DNA from: JBJHBP01 sp050485645
GTDB taxonomy: Bacteria; Pseudomonadota; Gammaproteobacteria; Steroidobacterales; Rariloculaceae
Length of the DNA: 53,280 nt
Reading direction: 5' to 3'
NCBI GenBank assembly: GCA_050485645.1
Contig: JBJHBT010000027.1
Span: 1 to 53,280, forward strand
The notes beneath the pieces were generated by a model, which searched no databases, had not been told where the DNA came from, and saw only the letters and a program-made list of their open reading frames with translations. A program made the translations under genes and the position numbers. Positions 40,903 through 47,570 of the stretch are shown here, piece after piece (within the stretch, counting starts at the first letter, position 1; the number at the start of each line of letters is the position of its first letter).

Positions 40903-41337
40903 TTACCCGCCACGCGCAGCCCTGATCAGGGCTTCCATGTGTTCCAGATGCCGCGCAAACGCACGCCGTCCTTTGGCGGTCATGCTGTAGTCGGTTCGGG
41001 GCACGCGGTCCGCGAACTTCTTCGTGCAACTGACGTAGCCTGCGTCCTCGAGTTTGCGCGCATGTGTGCTCAGGTTGCCATCGGTGGTGCCAAGCAGCTC
41101 CCTGAGTTCAGCAAAGCTCATGCTGTTATTGACGCTGAGCGCGCTCATGATGCCCAGCCGTATGCGCTCATACAGCAGGCGGTCCGTATCGGTGGTTTCA
41201 GCATCGGCAACATAGCCGGCCACCACCTGGAGACGCTGCCCGGTGGGATGCGGCGCGACGCCGCCTTTCGGATGCGACTCCTGGGCCGCCCCGTCGCCGG
41301 TGTTTCGCCCCGTTTCCCTGTGCCGCGATCTAGCCAC
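40903..41337 (-). CDS. Winged-helix transcriptional regulator (HTH_34/MarR-ArsR-like)
   Basis: 144 residues from a GTG overlapping the preceding stop. The winged helix is in the C-terminal ~95 residues: LLYERIRLGIMSALSVNN, then FAELRELLGTTDGNLSTHAR, the recognition-helix region, then LEDAGYVSCTKKF, ending MTAKGRRAFARHLEHM. The first ~45 residues are low-complexity and the real start may lie further in. Such regulators are usually paired with a membrane protein and autoregulate. The perfect palindrome at 41986 is the likely operator. Confidence 0.85.
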   Translation of the reverse strand: MARSRHRETGRNTGDGAAQESHPKGGVAPHPTGQRLQVVAGYVADAETTDTDRLLYERIRLGIMSALSVNNSMSFAELRELLGTTDGNLSTHARKLEDAGYVSCTKKFADRVPRTDYSMTAKGRRAFARHLEHMEALIRAARGG

Positions 41338-41947
41338 CGTGCTTCCTTATGACAACGACGCCCAACACGAGATGCACGCCACCGAACCCTGCCGCGAGCA
41401 CCGCTGGCGCTGCTGCTGCCGGCAGCAGCAGCGCAATCGTGCCCATCGCCATGAAAGCTGCACCGGCGGCAAGCACCGCCGGAATGGAAAACACGCCGCA
41501 GGCGAAAACGCCGGTTCCGTACAGCAGCAGCCAGATGCCGGAGATGGCGTCGCGGCCAAGCACACCTGCCAACGCCACGGTGAGAATCGCGCCGGCAAGG
41601 AAGGCCGGGGTCAGTGTGAGAAAGAAGCGTCGCGCCACAACCCGTCTCAGGCTCAACCCCTCGGCCTTCGCCTTGATTTCCATGAATACGAGCCCTGCCG
41701 CCGCAGCCGAAACCGCGGCCGCGAACCAGATGGCCAGCCAGTGCGTTGCGAGCGATGGGATGCTTTCCAGCCCCGCAGCGGCCAGGGCGATCAGCCCCAT
41801 CGCAATGCAGCCCTTGCCCGGCACCGTCGTGAATGTGCGGCTGGCATCGATGGCGTCGCGAATGTAACGCAGATGCTCAACCGCTCCCGACTGTATGGAC
41901 ACGGGCGCGTTGCCGGATTCCAGGTCGTTGCGAAGGGGCGCGATCAT
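41330..41947 (-). CDS. Membrane protein paired with the HTH_34 regulator
   Basis: 205 residues. About 40 soluble N-terminal residues (EHLRYIRDAIDASRTFTTVPG) precede some five hydrophobic segments, including LATHWLAIWFAAAVSAAAAG, FLAGAILTVALAGVLG and LVLGVVVIRK. The soluble EHLRYIRxAxExSxxFTAVPG motif is recurrent in uncharacterised membrane proteins encoded next to this regulator type. The ATG at 41947 is only eight bases after the -10 element, so translation is probably leaderless. Confidence 0.8.
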   Translation of the reverse strand: MIAPLRNDLESGNAPVSIQSGAVEHLRYIRDAIDASRTFTTVPGKGCIAMGLIALAAAGLESIPSLATHWLAIWFAAAVSAAAAGLVFMEIKAKAEGLSLRRVVARRFFLTLTPAFLAGAILTVALAGVLGRDAISGIWLLLYGTGVFACGVFSIPAVLAAGAAFMAMGTIALLLPAAAAPAVLAAGFGGVHLVLGVVVIRKHGG

Positions 41948-41955
41948 GACGAGCG

Positions 41956-41983
41956 AGTGTACGCCTTGCTTCGCTTTCGTCAA
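41956..41983 (-). promoter_or_regulatory. Promoter giving a leaderless or near-leaderless message
   Basis: Minus-strand TTGACG (41983-41978), a 16-base spacer and TACACT (41961-41956). The expected start is within about two bases of the ATG at 41947. Confidence 0.6.
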
Positions 41984-41985
41984 GT

Positions 41986-42002
41986 ACTTTGCGAGGCAAA
42001 GT
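41986..42002. promoter_or_regulatory. Perfect palindrome ACTTTGC-GAG-GCAAAGT, candidate operator
   Basis: 7+3+7 perfect inverted repeat abutting the -35 element of the membrane-protein/regulator promoter by two bases. It is the likely binding site of the co-encoded winged-helix regulator. Confidence 0.65.
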
Positions 42003-42229
42003 TAAGGCGCTGTTGCGGCACGCGCCGAATGAGTGCTGCGAAGCGACATATGGGCGGATGCGGGCCGTAGCGGGTGTCTTCAATGCGAGACTCTGAGCAG
42101 AATGTGTCGTCGAATCAAAACACTATTTTTCTCTCGTCGATGCCGCCGCCTTTAGCCGCGCGGACTTGCCACGACGGCATGGTACTTGCAGCGCATGGGC
42201 CGAATGCACTACTACAAGAGGAATACATA

Positions 42230-42646
42230 ATGAAGCGCACCGTTACCGCACTCACCGCCCTCGGTTTCTCACTCAGCTTCGGACATCTGGCGCTTGCCCA
42301 GCAGGCCGAGCCGCCGCCCGTGCCGCCACCGGCCGCCGAAGCGCCGGACGTGCCCGCACCGGAAATGCCCACAGTCTCAAGCAACGAACTTGAAACCTTC
42401 GTTGAGATCTACGTCGACCTACAGGAAACGGCCAGCAAGTACGAAGCCGAGCTGGCCGAGGTGGAAACCGCTGAAGACGCGCAGGGTATTCAGGAACGCA
42501 TGCACGAGGAAAGCGTTGGCAAGATCGAGGATCACGGCTGGAACCTCGACCGCTACAACAGCGTTGCCCAGACGGTCAATTCGAATCCGGACCTGGTGCA
42601 GCAGGCGCTGCGCATGATCGAGGAACGCATGAGCGAGCGCTCCTGA
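42230..42646 (+). CDS. DUF4168 secreted protein
   Basis: 138 residues. A signal peptide (MKRTVTALTALGFSLSFGH to about LALAQ) is followed by a Pro/Ala-rich linker and a helical DUF4168 domain: LETFVEIYVDLQETASKYEA to ALRMIEERMSE. Single DUF4168 proteins are periplasmic or exported and uncharacterised. The start at 42230 follows AAGAGGAAT, which decides it over the longer frame. It is divergent from the membrane protein. Confidence 0.82.
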   Translation: MKRTVTALTALGFSLSFGHLALAQQAEPPPVPPPAAEAPDVPAPEMPTVSSNELETFVEIYVDLQETASKYEAELAEVETAEDAQGIQERMHEESVGKIEDHGWNLDRYNSVAQTVNSNPDLVQQALRMIEERMSERS

Positions 42647-42685
42647 TCACGGTTCGCATCTGATCGAAAATCAGACTGCGTCCGT

Positions 42686-42715
42686 GGCAGCGGGGCGGTA
42701 CGCCGCCCCGCTGCC
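42686..42715. terminator. 13-bp GC hairpin with TACG loop downstream of DUF4168
   Basis: GGCAGCGGGGCGG (42686-42698) and its perfect complement (42703-42715) enclose TACG, a UNCG-type loop. There is no U-tract. It probably ends or protects the DUF4168 message. Confidence 0.6.
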
Positions 42716-42738
42716 CACTGGTCGCGCGGCCTTCCGTG

Positions 42739-42754
42739 TTCAGGCCGCGTTCAG
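42739..42754. promoter_or_regulatory. Pair of TTCAG half-sites 11 bp apart
   Basis: TTCAG at 42739 and again at 42750, both followed by GCC. It has the same half-site and spacing as the four-copy array at 27591. It lies between the DUF4168 gene and the ArsR promoter. Confidence 0.4.
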
Positions 42755-42846
42755 GCCACACCTCCGGGGAGGCCATCGCACCCCCTCTGCACAGCCAACC
42801 AACAGCCCCCGCCAGCCGGGCCGCGGGCCGGTAAATGCCCGGCGGG

Positions 42847-42902
42847 TTGACAGCCCGCCGTCTATATATAATGATTCAGTTATAGAATGTAATCGTTATA
42901 TA
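42847..42902 (+). promoter_or_regulatory. ArsR-gene promoter with AT-rich inverted-repeat operator
   Basis: TATATAATGATT (42865-42876) and AATCGTTATATA (42891-42902) are inverted repeats with one mismatch and a 14-base centre; the second arm ends three bases before the start codon. TTGACA (42847-42852) and TATAAT (42867-42872) are present but only 14 bases apart, shorter than normal. The AT-rich island contrasts with its surroundings and fits an ArsR-type autorepressor site. Confidence 0.55.
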
Positions 42903-42905
42903 GCC

Positions 42906-43295
42906 ATGTCGCCATCCGAACAGCTGGACGCCACCTTCCTCGCCCTGTCCGACCCGACCCGACGGGCCATACTTGAGCGCCTCGCGCTCGGCGAGGCCTC
43001 CGTCAACGAACTCGCTCAGCCATTCAGCATCAGCCAGCCGGCCATCTCCAGGCACCTGAAGATTCTGGAGCGCGCGCAGCTGGTCACCGTCGGCCATGAC
43101 GCACAGCGCCGCCCGCGACGGATCCAGGCACGGCAGCTGGCAGAGGCTCACGCCTGGATAGAACGCTACCGCGACATCTGGGAAGCCAACTTCCAGCGGC
43201 TCGACAGTCTGCTCGAGGAACTGCAGTCGGCTCCGGAAGGGCCGGCCACGCGCCGCACCAGGAAGCCACGGACCACGAGGAAACCAGGGACATGA
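42906..43295 (+). CDS. ArsR-family winged-helix regulator
   Basis: 129 residues: MSPSEQLDATFLALSDPTRR, then AILERLALGEASVNELAQPF and SISQPAISRHLKILERAQL (recognition helix), with a basic C-terminal tail RRTRKPRTTRKPGT. No cysteine metal site is present, as in the ArsR subgroup paired with SRPBCC (AHSA1-like) proteins. The ATG at 42906 immediately follows the inverted repeat. The SRPBCC gene starts 76 bases downstream. Confidence 0.9.
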   Translation: MSPSEQLDATFLALSDPTRRAILERLALGEASVNELAQPFSISQPAISRHLKILERAQLVTVGHDAQRRPRRIQARQLAEAHAWIERYRDIWEANFQRLDSLLEELQSAPEGPATRRTRKPRTTRKPGT

Positions 43296-43371
43296 TTCAT
43301 CAGCTGCATGGCCGGCAATCAGGTCACATAGCCGGCAACCGCTTCGACCGTTTCAAGCAGGGAAACACATC

Positions 43372-43878
43372 ATGACGACAACGATAGAAAAGGCGCAGGT
43401 GGAGCTGCCCAACGACCATCAGGTGAAAGTGACTCGCCGTTTCGCGGCGCCACGTGAGCTGGTATTCAAGGCCTATACGACACCGTCGCTCATGCAGCGC
43501 TGGCTCACCGGCATGCCCGGCTGGACCATGCCCGTGTGCGAAATGGACCTGCGGGTCGACGGCGAGTACCGATGGCGATGGCGCAACGAGCAGGGCAATG
43601 AATTCGGGTTCTTCGGCACGTTCAGCGAAGTGACGCCACCCGCCAGGATCTCGCACACCCAGTATTACGACCCTGGCGACATCGGCGGAGACATGGGCAA
43701 CGGCGCAACGATTACGGTCGAGTTCGTCGACGACGAGCACGGCACGACGATGACGACGCTGATGGACTTTGGCTCCATGGAGGCACGCGACGCGGCGTTG
43801 TCCACCGGCATGACGGACGGCATGGAGATCAGCTACCGGCAGCTTGACGAAATGCTGGCCGAACAGGTGGAGGGATGA
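43372..43878 (+). CDS. SRPBCC/AHSA1-like domain protein
   Basis: 168 residues: the START/Bet v1-like fold opens VTRRFAAPRELVFKAYTTPS, then LMQRWLTGMPGWTMPVCEMD and FFGTFSEVTPPARISHTQYY, ending with the long C-terminal helix DGMEISYRQLDEMLAEQ. It is commonly encoded after an ArsR regulator (SdpR-like pairs). It probably binds a small hydrophobic ligand; function is unknown. Confidence 0.9.
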   Translation: MTTTIEKAQVELPNDHQVKVTRRFAAPRELVFKAYTTPSLMQRWLTGMPGWTMPVCEMDLRVDGEYRWRWRNEQGNEFGFFGTFSEVTPPARISHTQYYDPGDIGGDMGNGATITVEFVDDEHGTTMTTLMDFGSMEARDAALSTGMTDGMEISYRQLDEMLAEQVEG

Positions 43879-43955
43879 CGTAGCGCATACCGCCGCTTGT
43901 ATTTTCGGCTCACCGCAGTAATCTGGAGGCCTTCCACGACACGGGAGGGGTGTCG

Positions 43956-44705
43956 ATGGTCCTCGTCCTGCGTTGGTCCGCACTGCTGCTTGGCACCGGA
44001 CTGCTGATATGCGGATGTCACACCGCCGAAGCGGCGCAACCGCCATCGCTCAACGGGGTCTGGATGTTCGGCAGTTGTAGCGCAGCCCGCTTTGACCTGA
44101 GCTGCATGATCCTGGCGGAGGACGACACGTTACTGACGGATCGCGCGCGAGCCTATCGGGATGCGATCGATGAAGCAGCCCAGCCGAAGTACGACTGCGC
44201 GCCGATGCCGATTCCGCACATGTGGACGGATCCTTACGCCTACCGGATCGAGCAGCTGGAAGACCGTGTGCTCATTTACTACGGCAAGGACGACGTGGTT
44301 CGCACGGTCTGGCTGGAAGGGCACGGGCATGCACGGCCGCCGATCAGCGAATTCTTCTACTTCGGTTATTCAACCGGCCGTTACGAGGACGGCGCCCTGG
44401 TGGTGGTGACCGACAGCTTCACATTCGATCCGCAGGGGCTGAACGCGGATTTCAGGTTGCCTTCGTCCACACAGAAACAGGTCACGGAACGTTTCGCCAG
44501 AGACGGCGACAACATCATCCTTGAAGTGACCACCGTCGACACCTTCTTCCTGCGTGAGCCCTGGACGTTCAGGGTGACGTCGCGGCCGGATCCGTCGCCA
44601 TGGGAGGGGTCGTGGACGTGTGATCTGGAAGGCGCGCGGCACTCGCTCAGAATGATGCCGACGAAGTATCCGGACGACCCGCCGGTGGAGCGGCTCGTCC
44701 GCTGA
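43956..44705 (+). CDS. Secreted protein of unknown function, related to the 28438 lipoprotein
   Basis: 249 residues from an ATG preceded by GGGAGGGG. The signal region has a possible lipobox (LLICGC, Cys near 20). The body contains YDCAPMPIPHMWTDPYAYRI, then EQLEDRVLIYYGKDDVVRTV and a core STGRYEDGALVVVTDSFTF. The arrangement (hydrophobic strand, R-x-V, G-x-[WY]-E-x-x-[AT]-L-V-V-x-T) parallels the two other members in this window. It is followed by a DUF6152 gene 28 bases on, a frequent neighbour for this family. Confidence 0.75.
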   Translation: MVLVLRWSALLLGTGLLICGCHTAEAAQPPSLNGVWMFGSCSAARFDLSCMILAEDDTLLTDRARAYRDAIDEAAQPKYDCAPMPIPHMWTDPYAYRIEQLEDRVLIYYGKDDVVRTVWLEGHGHARPPISEFFYFGYSTGRYEDGALVVVTDSFTFDPQGLNADFRLPSSTQKQVTERFARDGDNIILEVTTVDTFFLREPWTFRVTSRPDPSPWEGSWTCDLEGARHSLRMMPTKYPDDPPVERLVR

Positions 44706-44733
44706 CAAAGGCGTGCGATCGCGGGGAGGGTTG

Positions 44734-45150
44734 ATGACAACGACTATGGCGCGTGTTCTGAAGTGCTTGGGGCCTGCCGCTCTTTGCCTTGGTTTTCCGA
44801 TCACTGCCATTCACGCACACCACAGCACCACGGGCCTTTATGACGACGCGCAGGTACTGGAACTGACCGGCACGGTCAAGCGCTGGCGTTTCACGAATCC
44901 CCATCCGTTTCTGATTCTCGAGGTGGAGGGGCCCGATGGCGAGATGATCGAGTGGGATGTGAGTTATGGCGGCGCCGCTGTCGTGCACCTGAGGCGCCAG
45001 GGCTACACCGTGGACACCTTCAGGACGGGTGACGTCATCCATGTGAGAGGCCGGCCGGCCCTCGCCGAGGGCGTACACGGCATTCTCATTCAGGGTCATC
45101 CCACGACCGCGGACGGGGAGCAGGTGGTGGCGGGCGGTTCCATGTTCTGA
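44734..45150 (+). CDS. DUF6152 secreted protein
   Basis: 138 residues. A signal peptide ends at AIHAHHS and the mature N-terminus has the family HHSTTGLYD motif, then VLELTGTVKRWRFTNPHPFL and VEGPDGEMIEWDVSYGG. DUF6152 proteins are small, beta-rich and periplasmic; the HHS motif might bind metal, but this is not established. The ATG at 44734 has GGGGAGGG upstream. Its last 65 bases overlap the convergent membrane-protein gene. Confidence 0.85.
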   Translation: MTTTMARVLKCLGPAALCLGFPITAIHAHHSTTGLYDDAQVLELTGTVKRWRFTNPHPFLILEVEGPDGEMIEWDVSYGGAAVVHLRRQGYTVDTFRTGDVIHVRGRPALAEGVHGILIQGHPTTADGEQVVAGGSMF

Positions 45151-45625
45151 CAGCCGCGTCCGGCAGCGGCGTCAGCGCACCCGTGAGCGCAACGAGCGCC
45201 CATATGGCAAGCATGCCGCGCATCATATAGTCGCCGGTCGACGCCACGCCCTGCCAGTCGGTCGTACCGATCGCGGTACCCACCACACCGCCGGCCATCA
45301 CAACACTGACCAGGACCAGCAACTTCCTGTGAGGGAAACCGGAAAGCCGTCTTGCGACATGGGCGATGCAGGCCACGAAAGCGGTGATCAGGACCACAAC
45401 CAGAAACAGCCGCTGACTCAGCAGGCTGGTTGCCGCCCCCGCATCGTTCCAGCTCGCGAATACGACCAGCGCGAACAGGGCCAACAACGCGCCGAGCGTG
45501 GCGAGCCGGATCATGTTCGCGTGGCGGCGGTTCTCGTGAACGTGCCAGACGGCGGCCGCGACGGCAACGCCGGCCGCGGTAAATGCGATCATGAAAATGA
45601 CAAATGTGATCGGCGTCAGCCCCAT
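45086..45625 (-). CDS. Hypothetical membrane protein
   Basis: 179 residues with about five hydrophobic segments (FVIFMIAFTAAGVAVAAAVW, LATLGALLALFALVVFASW, LFLVVVLITAFVACIA, LLVLVSVVMAGGVVGTAIG, MLAIWALVALTGALTPL) and a Pro-rich C-terminus. It resembles unnamed DUF420/COX-accessory-sized membrane proteins, but I cannot assign a family. ATG at 45625 is chosen because it opens directly into the first helix; 45646 is an alternative. Confidence 0.65.
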   Translation of the reverse strand: MGLTPITFVIFMIAFTAAGVAVAAAVWHVHENRRHANMIRLATLGALLALFALVVFASWNDAGAATSLLSQRLFLVVVLITAFVACIAHVARRLSGFPHRKLLVLVSVVMAGGVVGTAIGTTDWQGVASTGDYMMRGMLAIWALVALTGALTPLPDAAVRTWNRPPPPAPRPRSWDDPE

Positions 45626-45744
45626 GTGTTGTCTCGATCTCTCCATCAGCGCCGCGAAGCCGGTATCGCCGATCCCGATTGTAACCGGCCCGCCGGGCGG
45701 CAAGCGCAACAGCGGGAGCCGGCATCGCGATACTGAGGCGGTCT

Positions 45745-45775
45745 ATTGACTGGCCGATCAGTCAATAATTAGACT
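45745..45775 (+). promoter_or_regulatory. TetR operator and promoter
   Basis: ATTGACTG (45745-45752) and CAGTCAAT (45759-45766) are perfect inverted repeats around GCCGAT. The left arm contains -35 TTGACT, and TAGACT (45770-45775) is the -10 after 18 bases. The expected start coincides with the ATG at 45782, so the message is probably leaderless and autorepressed. Confidence 0.65.
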
Positions 45776-45781
45776 GTACTC

Positions 45782-46390
45782 ATGAGCCCACCACCACCCC
45801 GTGACCCCGAACTGACCCGCGCGCGCATTCTCGATGCCGCCACGACGCTGTTCGTGCAGCAGGGCTTTTCGGACCTGTCCATGAGCCAGCTCGCGGCCGC
45901 GGCCGGGGTCACCAAGAGCCTGATTCACCATCATTTCGGTGCCAAGGAGCAGCTCTGGGAGGTCGTGAAGCAACGCGCCCTGGAGGGCTATTTCGCCGAG
46001 CAGATGCAGATGCTGGAGGCCGCCGACCAGCCCGGCACCGACCTGCTGCACGCCTCGGTCGTTGCATACTTCCGCTTCCTGCAGCGCAACCCACAGGCGG
46101 TGCGGCTCTACGCCTGGGCGCACCTCGAAGGTGATAAGGCCTGTTCGGAGGTGGACCGCGAGGTCGTGCGACTCGGCGCCGAGCGGCTGCGCGAGGCACA
46201 GGCGGCGGGACTGATGCGCACGGACATCAATCCCACCCATGTGATCGCAACGTTCGTCATGACCTGTTCGCACTGGTTCCAGTCGCGTCTGGATCACGAG
46301 CACTGGCCCGGCATCGGTGATGACGACGCCTTCCTGGACGACTTCCTGAAGCTGTTCATGGACGGGCTGCGGCCGCCGGAACCTTCCTGA
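45782..46390 (+). CDS. TetR/AcrR-family repressor
   Basis: 202 residues. The N-terminal helix-turn-helix reads ILDAATTLFVQQGFSDLSMS, then QLAAAAGVTKSLIHHHFGAK and EQLWEVV. The ligand domain follows (about 60-200). The gene precedes an RND adaptor and permease on the same strand (29 and 26 bases between genes), so it likely represses the whole operon through the palindrome at 45745 and is released by a pump substrate. Confidence 0.93.
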   Translation: MSPPPPRDPELTRARILDAATTLFVQQGFSDLSMSQLAAAAGVTKSLIHHHFGAKEQLWEVVKQRALEGYFAEQMQMLEAADQPGTDLLHASVVAYFRFLQRNPQAVRLYAWAHLEGDKACSEVDREVVRLGAERLREAQAAGLMRTDINPTHVIATFVMTCSHWFQSRLDHEHWPGIGDDDAFLDDFLKLFMDGLRPPEPS

Positions 46391-46419
46391 GCGACCAGCC
46401 CACGCAGGAGTCAACCAGC

Positions 46420-47544
46420 ATGCCCTCACTGTCGAATACCTGTCGCGCAAAACTGATCGGTCGGCCGATTCATCTTCGGGCAGGCACAGTCATCGCGGCC
46501 GTCGCGCTGGTCGCGCTGACGGGATGCGGCACTGACGCAACTGATACCGGACACCGCGGACCCGACCTGCCGGCGGTACGCGTGACGGAAGCGGCATTCA
46601 GCGAGAGCGACGCCCGCTATCGATTCCCCGGCACGGTGCGGGCCAGCGATCGCGCGCAGCTGGCGTTCCTGCATAGCGGCAAGCTGATCGAGCGTCAGGC
46701 ACGGCGCGGTCAGTCGGTGCTGCGCGGAGACATTCTGGCGGTGCTGCACCAGCCCGGCCTCGAGGCCGAACCGCAGGCCGCCGCGGCGCACCTGCGGGAA
46801 GTCGACGCCCGCCTGCAGCAGCTCGAGCGCGACCTGGCGCGCGCCCGCGACCTGCTCGCCGCCAACGCCGGCTCCGTCGCCGAGATGGAGCATGCGCAGG
46901 CCGAGCTTTCGGCCACGGCGCAGGCCCGGCATCAGGCCGTCGCGCGACTCGACCAGGCGCAGCAGCGCCTCGACGAACTCACGCTGCGGGCACCGTTCGA
47001 TGCCATCGTCACCGATCTGTTCGTCGAGCCCGGCGATTTCGCGAATGCGGGGCAGCCTGTCATGGAACTGTCCGGTACCGCACTGGAAGTGCAGATCAGA
47101 ATACCGTCCGCATTGGAGAGCAGGCTGTCCAACGGACAACACGCCGCGGTGACGCGCGTGCTCATGCCGGGTCGCTTCGACGGCATCGTCGCGGGCACCG
47201 GTCGCGCCGGCACAGGGCTGGCGCCGGTGATCATCACACTCACCGACCACCCGGATCTGGCGCCGGGACAGTCGGTGCATGTTCACATCACGCTGTCGTC
47301 AGAGCCGGTGCTCACCGTACCGCTGTCGGCAGTCCAGGACCCCGGCGGCCACGAGCCTTTCGTACTGCGCGTCAACGGGCAGGACCTGATCGAACACATC
47401 CCGGTGCTGCCAGGCCGCCTGAGCAATGGCGGCGTTGCCGTTCAGGGATCGCCCGACGCAGGATCGCTCGCTGACGGCGACCGCGTTGTCGTAGCCGGTC
47501 ACGGGCGCATCGCCGCGGGCGACCGCGTACGCATTCTGCCCTGA
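46420..47544 (+). CDS. RND efflux periplasmic adaptor (membrane-fusion lipoprotein)
   Basis: 374 residues. The lipobox is LTGCG at the end of the signal peptide. The lipoyl halves are VRASDRAQLAFLHSGKLIER, continuing RQARRGQSVLRG, and LTLRAPFDAIVTDLFVEPGD; between them a long alpha-helical hairpin (about 115-185) contains HLREVDARLQQLERDLARAR. A beta-barrel and membrane-proximal domain follow. It links the permease to an outer-membrane channel. It is anchored to the inner membrane by lipid, as in AcrA/MexA. The ATG follows CAGGAG. Confidence 0.92.
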   Translation: MPSLSNTCRAKLIGRPIHLRAGTVIAAVALVALTGCGTDATDTGHRGPDLPAVRVTEAAFSESDARYRFPGTVRASDRAQLAFLHSGKLIERQARRGQSVLRGDILAVLHQPGLEAEPQAAAAHLREVDARLQQLERDLARARDLLAANAGSVAEMEHAQAELSATAQARHQAVARLDQAQQRLDELTLRAPFDAIVTDLFVEPGDFANAGQPVMELSGTALEVQIRIPSALESRLSNGQHAAVTRVLMPGRFDGIVAGTGRAGTGLAPVIITLTDHPDLAPGQSVHVHITLSSEPVLTVPLSAVQDPGGHEPFVLRVNGQDLIEHIPVLPGRLSNGGVAVQGSPDAGSLADGDRVVVAGHGRIAAGDRVRILP

Positions 47545-47570
47545 CCCGGCACCAGGCAAGGAAGTCGGTA

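Noticed and set aside
42661..42905. Small protein gene between DUF4168 and ArsR
   Set aside because: The open frame continuing into ArsR begins inside the hairpin and lacks a ribosome site. ArsR homology starts at the ATG at 42906.
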